A model generated the notes under the pieces. That model did no database searches, was not told where the DNA came from, and saw only the letters and a list, made by a program, of their open reading frames with translations. Of a DNA stretch of 64,000 bases, positions 34,626 to 43,873 are shown one piece after another (the first letter of the stretch is position 1; each line of letters starts with the position of its first letter). The stretch is from Chloroflexota bacterium (GTDB taxonomy: Bacteria; Chloroflexota; Anaerolineae; UBA1429): the NCBI GenBank assembly GCA_012719135.1, contig JAAYAW010000077.1, forward strand, positions 1-64,000, given 5' to 3'. Made by a program: the position numbers and the translations under genes.

Positions 34626-36230
34626 CTACGGCAATACCACCGTATCCACGGTGTGTATCACGGCTGCGCCGGCGGCGATATCCTTCGTCAGCACGCGCGT
34701 GCCCCCGATAATGAGCATCGATCCGCGTCCACGGACCGCAAGAGCATCGCCGGATCGCGCAGTGACCACTGTCCTCGCCTGCAGTTCTGCGGCCAGAAGC
34801 CTGGCATCGATGATGTGCCGCTCGACAAAGGCCCTGAGCACATCCAGATCCTCGGTAAGGGAGGCCATTTCCTGCGCGGAAAGCTCGTCAAAGGCCTCAT
34901 CCGTCGGGGCCAACAGCGTAAGGCTCGCAGGCAGTGCCAGTTCCTGGTCCAACCCGGCAAGCGCGATCAGCGCGGCCATCTGGGTCAATCCTTGGGTGTT
35001 GATCACGCTCCCCATCAGGCCCGGAGCATAGTCTTGCGGGAACAGAATTCTGTCGACCACGCAAAGCGTGCCATCTCCCGCAGACACCTGGTGCAGGCAG
35101 GCGACGCCATCAAAGCGCACACCCTCGCTATCGTGCGTAATGGTGATGGTGTCGCCGGCCCGCGTCTGCACGCTCGAACCGGACGGTACTACCTCCGGCC
35201 TACCTACACCATCGATCACCAGATGTGAAACGATCTGCCGCACGTTCTCTGAAGAAGCACGCAGAGCCGTCTGAAGCGGGCCATCGGCCGGCCCAAGAGC
35301 TCCGTCCGAAGGCACCAAGAGGATTCGCTCGCCCCCCGATACCAGCAGGTCCTCTGCCCCCGCGTGCTCTACCAGAGCCCCGAACGCGCGGGCATCACGC
35401 TCGCCCGCCAGAGCGGTAGCCAGCGTGAGCGAGCTTGTAGCCGTCGCAGCCGGCATGGGCGTGGTCGCGGTCGGCGTGGGCGCTGTCGCAGTCTCGGTGA
35501 CACGGTCGGGTGCCGTCGCCGTCGTGATCGCAGTTCGCGTCGCTGCGGGCCAGATGGTTGGCGTCAACGTCGCGGCAGGAGTCCTTGAGGGTAAGGCAGT
35601 CGGCGAAGGCGAGGCAGTACGCGCGTCGGTTGCCGCAGGGGTGGCCGTCTCCGTCTCAGCGGCGGCCGCCGCCTCCGGATCCGGCAACACACGATCGATG
35701 ACGTGCACAAGCCCAAAGGGCACCGCGATATCGCCCTGAAGCACGACGGCCCCGGCCAGTTGCACGCTGCCGCCCTGAATAGCGACGGGGAGCACCTCCC
35801 CTGAAAGCGTCTCTACAGGGCTCTCGGTGAGATCTGAGAGCGTCCGCACGGTCGGGATCACGTGCCGTCGCACAAAGTCTTCCAGCTGCGCATCGTCGGA
35901 GAGGAGGGAGTCGATATAGGCAGCGTCCATCTCAGCAAAGGCCCGATCGCTCGGGGCGAGCAGGGTGAACGGCTCGCTCCCTGCGATGCCTTCGAGCATA
36001 TCGCGCCGCAGGATTGCTGCGGCCAGTACCTCTAGGTTCGCATTGGGGAGGTCGAGCGCAGCAACTTCGGCTTCCACACTCCGTGAACCTGTCTGTGCGG
36101 GATGCGTTCGCGTAACCACGCTCGTCGCTGCCGGCGTCAGTGCCCGCTCGGCGAGGGGGAGCATAACCGTGCACGCCGAGAGCCACATGGCACACCCGGC
36201 GAGTATCGCGAGCGTGGCCAACCGCCTCAT
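34626..36230 (-). CDS. lipoprotein with three FAS1 (fasciclin) domains
   Basis: The protein has 534 residues from ATG 36230 (GGGAGG upstream). The signal peptide ends in a lipobox-like LSAC, so it is probably lipid-anchored outside the membrane. FAS1 domain 1 (about 45-175, FTLLAPSDRAFAEM), a long Thr/Pro/Ala linker (about 185-270), a degenerate FAS1 domain 2 (about 285-400), and FAS1 domain 3 (about 410-534, LTLLAPTDEAFDEL) follow in order. Such proteins mediate adhesion or matrix contact. It is convergent with the subtilase (14-base gap) and has a near-consensus promoter. Confidence 0.87.
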   Translation of the reverse strand: MRRLATLAILAGCAMWLSACTVMLPLAERALTPAATSVVTRTHPAQTGSRSVEAEVAALDLPNANLEVLAAAILRRDMLEGIAGSEPFTLLAPSDRAFAEMDAAYIDSLLSDDAQLEDFVRRHVIPTVRTLSDLTESPVETLSGEVLPVAIQGGSVQLAGAVVLQGDIAVPFGLVHVIDRVLPDPEAAAAAETETATPAATDARTASPSPTALPSRTPAATLTPTIWPAATRTAITTATAPDRVTETATAPTPTATTPMPAATATSSLTLATALAGERDARAFGALVEHAGAEDLLVSGGERILLVPSDGALGPADGPLQTALRASSENVRQIVSHLVIDGVGRPEVVPSGSSVQTRAGDTITITHDSEGVRFDGVACLHQVSAGDGTLCVVDRILFPQDYAPGLMGSVINTQGLTQMAALIALAGLDQELALPASLTLLAPTDEAFDELSAQEMASLTEDLDVLRAFVERHIIDARLLAAELQARTVVTARSGDALAVRGRGSMLIIGGTRVLTKDIAAGAAVIHTVDTVVLP

Positions 36231-36322
36231 GCCGTTCACCTCCCGGAGCATGCCAGAAGTAGCCCACAGCCACCCCACTGTGCACCTTCCATCACGATGG
36301 CCGGCCGGGGTTCGTGCTGGCC

Positions 36323-36351
36323 ATTATAGACGGGGCACCCATCGCCGTCAA
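36323..36351 (-). promoter_or_regulatory. near-consensus promoter of the FAS1 lipoprotein
   Basis: On the minus strand TTGACG (36346-36351) and TATAAT (36323-36328) have a 17-bp spacer. The -35 box overlaps the stop codon of rmuC, so the promoter is partly inside the upstream gene. Confidence 0.7.
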
Positions 36352-37478
36352 CGATCCCGCCGCGGGGCAGAGCCCTCGCCGCCCTCCGCCACGCGGTCCA
36401 GTCCGTCTTCCGGCGTTCGCATTCCGATCCCACTGACCTCCTCGGTGCCGGTGCGGCGCGCATGCTCCAGCATGACCATCGTGGAGAGGTCGTCAGCGCT
36501 CACATCGGAGACCGCCATGACCTCGGCGTGGCGGCGCAGACTGTTCAGTGCACCCTGCACGCGCGCCAACCCCCCGGCAATCTCCCGCCGCGAATTCTCC
36601 AGCATGGTCGTGGCCCGGCTGAACCGTCCCTCCAGTTCCTCCTGCATACCGGCGATGTCCTGCTGGCAGCCGTTCACGTACAGCTCCAACCGCTGGACAT
36701 CGATCGACTGCGAAGCCTTGAGCACCGTCTGGAACACGAGCAACAGGTACGGTAGAAACAGGCTTTGCCCGATGATCACCACATTCGAGGCAAAGGCCTC
36801 AGCCAGGACGCCACCACAAAGCTCGAACACGGGATCGGGAACCACAGCCAAACCGTAGCCGATGGTTAGGTTCGGATCGATGTACTTGCGCACCTCTTTC
36901 GCTCGCGCGAGAACCGTAGCTTCAAGCAGGGCCTTGATCTGAATCCGACGCGAGGGATCGTCGGCCCGGCTGAGTTGTTCGAGCAGCGGCGTCGCCGCCC
37001 ATTTGCTGTCGATGGGCAAGAGCAGTCCATTGGGCAGCCGCAGCCCAAACTCGACGACTTTGTTACCCACGCGGAGATTTCGTACCTGCCACTCCGGTGG
37101 CAGTTGCCTGAAGACGTTCTCCAACAGATTCTCCCCGGCGGCGCCACGCGATTGGGTGCCGGAGATAACATGCTCCAGCCGCCGGATCGCCTCCCCCGTG
37201 CGGCGCTCGACATCCTCCCGGGCGCGGATGCGGCTCTGCATCTCGGTTATCCCATCGCGGATATGCCCGACCGATTGCGCCAGTGGCCTCAGCCCCTCAA
37301 GACGTTCCTCCAGCGTGGCCAGCTGGGCCTGATCATGCTGGATCGCACCCATCATCTGCCTCCAGACGTGATTGGGAATGCCGCCATGCTCCGCCCGGCG
37401 CAGCAGGACGACTGTCAGTGCGACCAGGCCCACGGACTGTACGAACAGGAGCAGCAGCAGGACAATCTCTGTGGACAT
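36348..37478 (-). CDS. rmuC: RmuC-family DNA recombination protein
   Basis: The protein has 376 residues. An N-terminal membrane helix (about 5-25) precedes a coiled-coil (about 45-105) and the RmuC nuclease-like core: GENLLENVF, LPNGLLLPIDSKW, then VVPDPVFELC and IIGQSLFLPYLL. RmuC limits inversions at short repeats in E. coli, and the core is a PD-(D/E)xK-like domain. A second coiled-coil occupies about 270-330. The protein is somewhat shorter than E. coli RmuC. It stands alone, with its own promoter. Confidence 0.88.
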   Translation of the reverse strand: MSTEIVLLLLLFVQSVGLVALTVVLLRRAEHGGIPNHVWRQMMGAIQHDQAQLATLEERLEGLRPLAQSVGHIRDGITEMQSRIRAREDVERRTGEAIRRLEHVISGTQSRGAAGENLLENVFRQLPPEWQVRNLRVGNKVVEFGLRLPNGLLLPIDSKWAATPLLEQLSRADDPSRRIQIKALLEATVLARAKEVRKYIDPNLTIGYGLAVVPDPVFELCGGVLAEAFASNVVIIGQSLFLPYLLLVFQTVLKASQSIDVQRLELYVNGCQQDIAGMQEELEGRFSRATTMLENSRREIAGGLARVQGALNSLRRHAEVMAVSDVSADDLSTMVMLEHARRTGTEEVSGIGMRTPEDGLDRVAEGGEGSAPRRDR

Positions 37479-37545
37479 CGCTATCTCCAGGCCGTGCGGA
37501 CGGCCTACTAGGACTGTGCATCAGTGTGAGCGACCTACAATCTGT

Positions 37546-37573
37546 AGTATACGTACACCGCCTGGGTCGGCAA
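37546..37573 (-). promoter_or_regulatory. predicted rmuC promoter
   Basis: On the minus strand TTGCCG (37568-37573) and TATACT (37546-37551) are separated by 16 bp, 68 bases before the rmuC ATG. On the plus strand a TATACT (37605-37610) could serve the hydrolase at 37641, but it has no good -35. Confidence 0.5.
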
Positions 37574-37640
37574 GGCCTCTCTGGACGACGGTCGGCGCTC
37601 ACGATATACTCCCTCTGCCAATACGCCTGGGGAGGTGCTC

Positions 37641-38555
37641 ATGCAAGACGATACCCGAACACAGCGCAGCCGGCTGTACGCCCTGCTCGGAGATCTGCCG
37701 GACCGGGACCGCGCCATCGCTTCGGAACGAGTGAGCGAGGAGGTGCGGGATGGTTATGTGCTTGAGACACTCGTCCTGGACCTCAACGGAGTGGATCCCG
37801 TGCCCGCCTACTTTGCGAGGCCGCTCGGCGAGGTGCGCGGAGCACCGGTCATCCTGTACAATCACGCCCACGGCGGCAACTATGAGCTTGGCAAGGACGA
37901 GTTCGTCATTGGCCGCCCGGCGCTTCAGTCGCCTCCCTATGCTCAGGTTCTCACGAGCATGGGCTACTGCAGCTTGTGTATTGATACCTGGAACTTTGGC
38001 GAACGCCGCGGGCGCAGTGAATCCGAGCTTTTCAAGGAGATGCTCTGGCGGGGACAGGTGCTCTGGGGCATGATGGTGTACGATAGCCTACGTGCGCTGG
38101 ATTACCTGGCCACACGCCCGGAAGTAGACATGGATCGGGTGGGCACCTTGGGGCTCTCCATGGGCAGCACTATGGCCTGGTGGCTCGCTGCGCTCGACGA
38201 GCGCGTTCGCGTATGCATCGATCTGTGCTGCCTGACCGACTATGAGGAGCTGATCGCGTCACGAGGGCTTGATGGCCACGGCATCTACTACTACGTCCCG
38301 GGCCTGCTCAAGAGCTTTGACACCACATCGATCAATGCGCTCATCGCCCCGCGGCCGCATCTGGCCCTTGCCGGCAACTATGATGAGCTCACGCCGCCCC
38401 GGGGTCTGGACAAGATCGATACGGCCCTGAAAGCCGTCTACGCCAGCCAGGGGGTTCCGGACAACTGGCAGCTGATTCGGTACAACACCGGCCATTTTGA
38501 GACGGCTCACGGCCGCGCCGCCATAGCGCGTTTCCTGAGAACGCATCTGGGGTAG
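37641..38555 (+). CDS. dienelactone-hydrolase-like alpha/beta hydrolase
   Basis: The protein has 304 residues; ATG 37641 lies five bases after GGGGAGG. The fold is alpha/beta hydrolase: YNHAHGGNY near the oxyanion hole, [11 protein letters not shown] with the nucleophile Ser, an Asp in [10 protein letters not shown] and the His in [10 protein letters not shown]. The closest group appears to be the dienelactone hydrolase/acetyl-xylan-esterase set. No signal peptide. The next gene, a HAD phosphatase, begins 31 bases later, so the two are probably one transcript and may act on the same sugar ester or phosphate. Confidence 0.8.
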   Translation: MQDDTRTQRSRLYALLGDLPDRDRAIASERVSEEVRDGYVLETLVLDLNGVDPVPAYFARPLGEVRGAPVILYNHAHGGNYELGKDEFVIGRPALQSPPYAQVLTSMGYCSLCIDTWNFGERRGRSESELFKEMLWRGQVLWGMMVYDSLRALDYLATRPEVDMDRVGTLGLSMGSTMAWWLAALDERVRVCIDLCCLTDYEELIASRGLDGHGIYYYVPGLLKSFDTTSINALIAPRPHLALAGNYDELTPPRGLDKIDTALKAVYASQGVPDNWQLIRYNTGHFETAHGRAAIARFLRTHLG

Positions 38556-38586
38556 CCCACAACACGACAATCCTCGGAGCCTGTCT

Positions 38587-39249
38587 GTGACTACTGGTCT
38601 CATCTGGGATATGGATGGCGTGCTGGTCAATTCCGGCCAGGCGCACTATCTCGCCTGGCGGCGGCTCTTTGACGAGTTGGGGCTGCCGCTCACAGCGGAA
38701 CAGGTTCGCCTGTCGCTGGGCATGTCGAACCTGCCACTGCTGCGCGCCTGGTTGGGGGAGACGATGCCCAATGAACGCCTCCTTGAGCTCGGTGAGCGGA
38801 AGGAGGTCTACTTCCGCTCACTGATCAGTGAACACGTATGCGTCCTGCCGGGAGTGCGGGCGTGGCTGGCACGAGCGAGAGAGTTCGGCTATGCGCAGGC
38901 GATCGCCTCCTCTGCCCCCATGGCCAACATCGTCGCGATTGTCAGCCAGTTGGGCTTGGCCGACGCGTTCAGCCTCTTGGTCTCAGGGACGCATCTTCCC
39001 GCAAGCAAGCCCGATCCCGCGATCTTTTTGTTGGCCTCCCGCGGCTTGGGCTGCGATCCGGCCGCGTGCGTGGTGCTGGAGGACAGCACACATGGCGTCC
39101 AGGCTGCCAGGCGAGCCGGCATGCCCTGCGTGGCCATCACAAATACCCGGTCGGCCGCCGATCTTGCCGGCGCTAGCTTGGTGGTATCCAGCCTGGATGA
39201 TCTCGCGCCGGACACCTTTGAGAAGATGGTCTACCAGCGACCGCGATAG
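38587..39249 (+). CDS. HAD-superfamily phosphatase, beta-phosphoglucomutase-like
   Basis: The protein has 220 residues from a GTG with GGAG eight bases before. Motif I is WDMDGVL (nucleophile Asp and acid/base Asp), motif II is AIASSAP, and motifs III/IV are the Lys of SKPDP and LEDSTHGVQAA. The helical cap after motif I resembles beta-phosphoglucomutase and sugar phosphatases. It could dephosphorylate or isomerise a sugar phosphate; the substrate is not determinable here. It ends 28 bases from the convergent KDPG aldolase gene. Confidence 0.87.
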   Translation: MTTGLIWDMDGVLVNSGQAHYLAWRRLFDELGLPLTAEQVRLSLGMSNLPLLRAWLGETMPNERLLELGERKEVYFRSLISEHVCVLPGVRAWLARAREFGYAQAIASSAPMANIVAIVSQLGLADAFSLLVSGTHLPASKPDPAIFLLASRGLGCDPAACVVLEDSTHGVQAARRAGMPCVAITNTRSAADLAGASLVVSSLDDLAPDTFEKMVYQRPR

Positions 39250-39277
39250 CGGAGCGACGCTTCCCACGTGCTCCAAG

Positions 39278-39949
39278 TCAGCCGCGTATCTCCTGGATCC
39301 AGGCCAGGCACTGAGCCGTCAGGTCGGTGACCCCTTGCCAATCGTGGGCTTTGATCAGGTCATTACGCACGAGCGCAGAGCCCATCCCGACGCAGACGAC
39401 TCCCGCGTCAAACCAGCCCTTCAGGCTCTCCCGCGTCGCACTGACGCCGCCCGTCGGCATCAAGCGGGACCAGGGAGTTGGGCCCAGTATGGCCTTTACA
39501 AAGCCAGGACCGCCGAGTTCGCTTCCCGGGAAGATCTTGCAGATCTCGACGCCGAGCTCCTCGGCATAGGACACCTCAGAGGCGGTCGCGCATCCCGGGA
39601 AATAGGCTACCTTGCGCCGGTTGCACAGGCGGGCCACCTCCGCATTCATCACCGAGCCCACCACAAAGCTGGCTCCGAGGTTGATGTACAGGCCGGCTGT
39701 GACCGGATCGAGGATGGAGCCGGCACCAATGATCAGGTCCGGATTGCTCTCCTCGAAATGCACCACCACCTCTCGGAAGACCTCAAAGGCTCTGTCTCCG
39801 CGGTTTGTGAACTCCACGACCTTTGCCCCGCCCGCAGCGAGTGCCTCGATAATCCTCATCGCTATTCCCGCATCACCATGGTAAAAGAGGGGCACCAACC
39901 CCAGGGACTCCATGGTGCTCCACACGTGCACGCGAGAGAACCGAGCCAT
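39278..39949 (-). CDS. KDPG/KHG aldolase
   Basis: The protein has 223 residues, with AAGGAGG before the ATG. It is a class-I aldolase that splits 2-keto-3-deoxy-6-phosphogluconate to pyruvate and glyceraldehyde 3-phosphate. Lys138 in ICKIFPGSELG is the Schiff-base lysine, VVEFTNRGD holds the catalytic Glu, and MPTGGVSATRESL binds phosphate. The KDG kinase gene lies 24 bases upstream in the same operon. Together they form the lower part of uronate or Entner-Doudoroff catabolism. Confidence 0.93.
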   Translation of the reverse strand: MARFSRVHVWSTMESLGLVPLFYHGDAGIAMRIIEALAAGGAKVVEFTNRGDRAFEVFREVVVHFEESNPDLIIGAGSILDPVTAGLYINLGASFVVGSVMNAEVARLCNRRKVAYFPGCATASEVSYAEELGVEICKIFPGSELGGPGFVKAILGPTPWSRLMPTGGVSATRESLKGWFDAGVVCVGMGSALVRNDLIKAHDWQGVTDLTAQCLAWIQEIRG

Positions 39950-39973
39950 ACCATCCTCCTTCCGTCCCTCGGA

Positions 39974-41005
39974 CTAGCGCGAAACGCGCCCTGAGGCGTC
40001 GCCTCCCATCAGTTTCTGCACCTCATCTGCCGTCACCAGGTTAAAGTCGCCAAACACGGTGTGCTTGAGCGCCGAAGCTGCGACCGCAAAGTTGAGCGCC
40101 TGCTGTCTGTCCGCATAGGCGCGAAGACCGTAGATCAGGCCGCCCATGAACGCATCACCACCCCCCACACGATCCACGATGTGGGTAACCTCGTATATCG
40201 GCGCCGTATACACCTCGCCCCGATCCCACAGAATCCCCGACCAGGAGTTGTGGCTGGCGGAACGAGAGCCCCTCAGCGTGATAGCGATCGTATTGAGGCT
40301 CGGAAAGCGCGCGTTCAGGCTCTCACACACGGAGCGGTACTTGTCTGCATCGACCAGGCCAGCGGTCACATCGACGTCCGGCGCGCTGATGCCGAACACC
40401 TGCGCAGCGTCTTCTTCGTTGCCGATGGCCACGTCGCACAGCGCGACCATCTCGGCCATCACCTCGCCCGGCTTTCGCCCCCACTTCCAGAGCTTGCTGC
40501 GATAGTTGAGGTCGCACGAGACCGTCAGTCCCCTGGCCTTTGCCTCACGCACCCCTTCGAGACAGGCTTCCGCCGCTCCCCGGGAAATCGCCGGTGTAAT
40601 CCCGGTCCAGTGGAACCAATCTGCATCGGCGAACACGCTATCCCAGGGCACCATACCAGGCTCGATGGTGGCCAGAGCCGATCGATCTCGGTCGTAGATC
40701 ACCTGGCTCGCTCGCATCACCGCGCCCATCTCCAGGAAGTAGATGCCCAGACGATCCCCTCCCCAAAGAATCTTGTCCACGCCGACGCCAGCCTCGCGGA
40801 TGTAGCGCAGACAGGCTTGGCCGATCTCGTTGTCCGGCAAGCGGGTGACAAAGTCCACCGGCACGCCCAGGTTGGCAAGTGACACGGCGACATTGGCCTC
40901 GCCACCGCCATACACCACATCAAAGCTGCGGGCCTGGACAAAGCGTTGCATACCCGGCGGGGACAGCCTCAGCATGATCTCACCAAACGTCACTACACGT
41001 GCCAT
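39974..41005 (-). CDS. kdgK: 2-keto-3-deoxygluconate kinase, PfkB family
   Basis: The protein has 343 residues. GEIMLRLSPPG at the N-terminus and GGGEANVAVSLANLG are the substrate-side motifs of KDG kinases. DRVGGGDAFMGG near the C-terminus contains the catalytic base Asp284 and the anion hole. It phosphorylates 2-keto-3-deoxygluconate to KDPG, the substrate of the aldolase encoded 24 bases downstream. GAGGTGA precedes the ATG. Upstream uronate-degrading enzymes are not in this part of the window, though a heparinase-like lyase lies at the far left end. Confidence 0.9.
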   Translation of the reverse strand: MARVVTFGEIMLRLSPPGMQRFVQARSFDVVYGGGEANVAVSLANLGVPVDFVTRLPDNEIGQACLRYIREAGVGVDKILWGGDRLGIYFLEMGAVMRASQVIYDRDRSALATIEPGMVPWDSVFADADWFHWTGITPAISRGAAEACLEGVREAKARGLTVSCDLNYRSKLWKWGRKPGEVMAEMVALCDVAIGNEEDAAQVFGISAPDVDVTAGLVDADKYRSVCESLNARFPSLNTIAITLRGSRSASHNSWSGILWDRGEVYTAPIYEVTHIVDRVGGGDAFMGGLIYGLRAYADRQQALNFAVAASALKHTVFGDFNLVTADEVQKLMGGDASGRVSR

Positions 41006-41047
41006 CTCTCACCTCGCATGTGTGCCTGTGTTGGCCGTCTGCGCGAG

Positions 41048-41074
41048 GTTATACGAACGAAGCGACGCCGTCAA
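41048..41074 (-). promoter_or_regulatory. predicted promoter of the kdgK-aldolase operon
   Basis: On the minus strand TTGACG (41069-41074) and TATAAC (41048-41053) are separated by 15 bp, about 42 bases before the kdgK ATG. The short spacer suggests that an activator may be needed. The rest of 41075-41290 shows no gene. Confidence 0.45.
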
Positions 41075-41290
41075 CCGGTCTTTCAGCCGGCCCTTGATGC
41101 CTGGGATTGCGCTGCCTTGGCTGGCATAGGGGGGAAGCGAGTACACACGCCGAACCATCTTGGGCGATCGTAAGCATTGCCCGCCTGGCGATCCGCTGGC
41201 ACAAGTAGTTGGCGGGTTCAGCGCCGGACGCCCCCGAGAGCGATGGACAACTCCCGCGATGGGAGCCGGCGCGACGGGCCGTCTGTCAGG

Positions 41291-42160
41291 CTATATGAGA
41301 ATCCCCGCCAGCCGGATCGCCACCATGACAACAACGCCCAAAACCACATAGGCAAAGTATTGCCGCAGTCTCGCCCCTGAAAGTCTGTTGCAGAGCACCA
41401 ATCCGACCTGCGCGCCGATGGTGCCTCCCAACAACAGAACGAGGAGCAGCATCAGATCCACGTTCCCGGCTGAGGCGTGGCTGACGCCGGCCACTAAAGA
41501 GGTCAGCCAGACCATCACCGAACTGGTGACGATGGCCGCATGGGTCCGCATACCCACCAAGTACACGAGCGCGGGCAGCAGCAGTACGCCGCCACCGACG
41601 CCCAAAAGCCCGGTGAGAAACCCGAGCAATAGCCCAAAGTAGGACAGCAGGGGAATCGATAGCGCTGGGCCCTCCAGGCTCTCAAACCGAGCATAGGGAG
41701 GCAGGCGCAGACGCGCGAACAGCCCAATCCGAGGAGTCGCTGGTGTCGGGCGACGGGTCTCGAAAGCCATCCACATAAAGATGAGCGAGAGGACCAAAAG
41801 GTAAACGATCAGCGTATACAGATCGGCCGCAGCCACACGGCTGCCCCGGATAGTTAAGTCTCCCGCCAGCCGCCACCGCTCCAAGACATTCGCTCCAAGG
41901 TAGGCGCCCATCGCGTTGCCACCGAAAAGCACTGCGGCCAGCTTGTAATCAGCCAGATTGCTCTTGCGCCGCCAGTAGAGATTGGAGGTCGTCGTACCGA
42001 GGATGTTGAGCACGCCTGTACCCACTGCCAGAGGCATGGGCAGGCCCAGGACGATGCTGAGCATAGGGGTGATCAAGAAGCCGCCCCCCACGCCGAACAG
42101 CCCTGTGAGTACGCCGGCGACCAGCGCGATCACCAGGCCTCCCGCCAGCCTTCCGATCAC
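41291..42160 (-). CDS. TSUP/TauE-SafE family membrane transporter
   Basis: The protein has 289 residues from GTG 42160 (AGAGGAG upstream). It has about eight membrane helices arranged as two repeats, each with the family motif: [15 protein letters not shown] near the N-terminus and [15 protein letters not shown] in the second half. TSUP proteins export sulfite, sulfoacetate or related organic anions. The GTG overlaps the stop of a 43-residue membrane protein gene (GTGA), so translation is probably coupled. An MFS gene lies further upstream in the same direction. Confidence 0.87.
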   Translation of the reverse strand: MIGRLAGGLVIALVAGVLTGLFGVGGGFLITPMLSIVLGLPMPLAVGTGVLNILGTTTSNLYWRRKSNLADYKLAAVLFGGNAMGAYLGANVLERWRLAGDLTIRGSRVAAADLYTLIVYLLVLSLIFMWMAFETRRPTPATPRIGLFARLRLPPYARFESLEGPALSIPLLSYFGLLLGFLTGLLGVGGGVLLLPALVYLVGMRTHAAIVTSSVMVWLTSLVAGVSHASAGNVDLMLLLVLLLGGTIGAQVGLVLCNRLSGARLRQYFAYVVLGVVVMVAIRLAGILI

Positions 42161-42288
42161 TTTTGCTCCTCTACCCTGTCGTGATGTCGAAGCCGCCTCT
42201 CCTGAAGCCACTCCACGAGCCGGGCTGTGGCAAGCCCCCACACAACTGGGAAGAGCATCACCGCCAATACGCGCAACGCCGTGTTCAC
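42157..42288 (-). CDS. 43-residue single-helix membrane protein
   Basis: This small ORF starts at GTG 42288 with GGAGG eight bases before it and stops at TGA 42157-42159, overlapping the TSUP start by GTGA. The product has one hydrophobic helix (about 6-24, beginning [14 protein letters not shown]) followed by a charged, Arg- and Glu-rich cytoplasmic tail. The good ribosome site and the coupled junction argue that it is real. It may be an accessory subunit of the transporter. I recognise no family. Confidence 0.6.
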   Translation of the reverse strand: MNTALRVLAVMLFPVVWGLATARLVEWLQERRLRHHDRVEEQK

Positions 42289-42341
42289 TATGAAACCTCC
42301 AGTCTAGCGCGCCAGGCTGCGTATGATCGTTGTCAACATGA

Positions 42342-43544
42342 TCAAGATGCGGCTACCGGCTCTGCCTGATGCGCGTGAAGGGGCTCAACCCGCATCGCCA
42401 GGGCAAAGGGCACGGAAACCAGGATGATCACAGCCGCCCCCAGGGCCAGCGACTCATACCCCACCACGCCGAGTAGCGAGCCCGCCACAAAGCTCATCCC
42501 TACAGAGGTGACATGGTTAAAGCTCACACCGGCTGCCAGGGTTGGCGTGAGTTCTTCTTTCGGCGCAATGCGGTTCACATAAGTGGAAAGCCCCATGCTA
42601 AAGAGCGCCAACAGGTTGATCAAGATGACCATCGCACTCATTGCCCACACGTTGTGCCACAGCGCATACCCCACATAGCACAGCGCTAGGAGTGTGTAGG
42701 CGATCGTCAGCGTCCACCGTTCGCCGTATCTATCCAGTGCCTTGCCCACCCAGGGTGAGGCCACTAGGTTCACGAGCCCGCTAGCAAGAAGCACCAGGCT
42801 CACCTGCCAGACCTCCAGGCGATAGTACTGCACGAGAATGAGCGTGCCGAACGCAGCAAACACCTGTGTACGCACCCCCTCGAAGAGGACCATGACATAG
42901 TAGAGCCAGTAGCGTCGCTTGATCAGCAGTCGCTGCTCGACGACGTGGCTCGCTCCGGTGTCCTTTGGGAGGCGCGCCAGCAGCAAGGCCGCCACTACGA
43001 TCCCCGCGCCACCGATAGCATAGTAGACACGAAGCGAGATGCCTCCGGCGAACCGGCTTGCCAGGGCCAGCCCCCCCATGCTCACGATGATAGCGGCGGA
43101 GCGAGAAGACGAGAGCAGGCCCATCACACGCCCCGAGTGCTCCTTGGCAGCGAGCCCCATGCCCAGGCTGCTCTGCAGCGGCGCCCACATATGGAAACCG
43201 AGGCTGGCGGCGACGGCAACCGCCACCAGCGCCGCATACGACTGAACCACCGCATATAGCCCGTAGCCGAGCCCCATCAGGAGCACAGACAGGGCGGCAC
43301 GGCGCGCAGGCGCGATTCGTGTGGTGAGTGCCGCGATCAGGACCAGAACCAGCCCGGGTATCTCACGTATGCCCTGCAGCCACAGGACCTGCCCACCCGT
43401 CAGCCTGAGTGTATCGACAAAGTAGTTGGTGTTGGCGCCCTGGAACAGCCCCTCGCCAAAGTTGCTAAAGAACACCGCCAGCACGAGCAGCAACAGATTC
43501 GAGCTAACCATCGACCCGGGCAACACGCGGCGCCTGGTACTCAT
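42342..43544 (-). CDS. major facilitator superfamily transporter
   Basis: The protein has 400 residues from ATG 43544; GAGGA lies six bases upstream, and a GTG two codons earlier is possible. Twelve hydrophobic helices are visible. The loop after helix 8 has GKALDRYGERW, the MFS motif-A-like repeat, with a weaker copy (TRIAPARRA) after helix 2. Substrate and direction are unknown. It precedes the 43-residue membrane protein by 53 bases and the TSUP gene, so the three probably form a transport operon. Confidence 0.83.
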   Translation of the reverse strand: MSTRRRVLPGSMVSSNLLLLVLAVFFSNFGEGLFQGANTNYFVDTLRLTGGQVLWLQGIREIPGLVLVLIAALTTRIAPARRAALSVLLMGLGYGLYAVVQSYAALVAVAVAASLGFHMWAPLQSSLGMGLAAKEHSGRVMGLLSSSRSAAIIVSMGGLALASRFAGGISLRVYYAIGGAGIVVAALLLARLPKDTGASHVVEQRLLIKRRYWLYYVMVLFEGVRTQVFAAFGTLILVQYYRLEVWQVSLVLLASGLVNLVASPWVGKALDRYGERWTLTIAYTLLALCYVGYALWHNVWAMSAMVILINLLALFSMGLSTYVNRIAPKEELTPTLAAGVSFNHVTSVGMSFVAGSLLGVVGYESLALGAAVIILVSVPFALAMRVEPLHAHQAEPVAAS

Positions 43545-43873
43545 GCACACTCCTCAAACGGTAGTGGACAACGTTGTCAGCGAACAAAGTCATTCTAGCA
43601 CGTGCAACCATGGCCACCAAGAGAGGCCCCCGCACGCGTGACAGGGGAGCCAGGTTCCATCGAGTCAGAGTCGCACCGGACAGCACAACCCCACTAGCGC
43701 CACGGTGTGTGGCGCTAGTGGGGGCGACCCTCCCTTTGCGGGCGCGACCCGGGCAACGCGGCTCCGGCGAAGCACGTGTTCCAGAGGCGCCACAGTATGC
43801 CTCTGCACGAGGCGAGAGGGTACGCAAGCCACGCCGTTCCGGTTCTATCCGACGGGGCCTGCGTTCAGCGAGT
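43545..43873. other. 329-base intergenic stretch with a 15-bp hairpin
   Basis: There is no convincing gene between the metallophosphoesterase stop and the MFS start. The stretch holds the perfect hairpin listed separately and, near 43560-43600, AT-richer sequence that may contain the MFS promoter. Long open frames crossing it on both strands have no family resemblance and start or end inside neighbouring genes. Confidence 0.6.
43689..43723. terminator. perfect 15-bp hairpin, candidate bidirectional terminator
   Basis: CCCCACTAGCGCCAC (43689-43703) pairs perfectly with GTGGCGCTAGTGGGG (43709-43723) around a five-base loop. It lies about 150 bases after the metallophosphoesterase stop. Neither side has a clear U-tract, so it may be a factor-dependent terminator, an mRNA end stabiliser or a repeat-family member. 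Confidence 0.5.
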
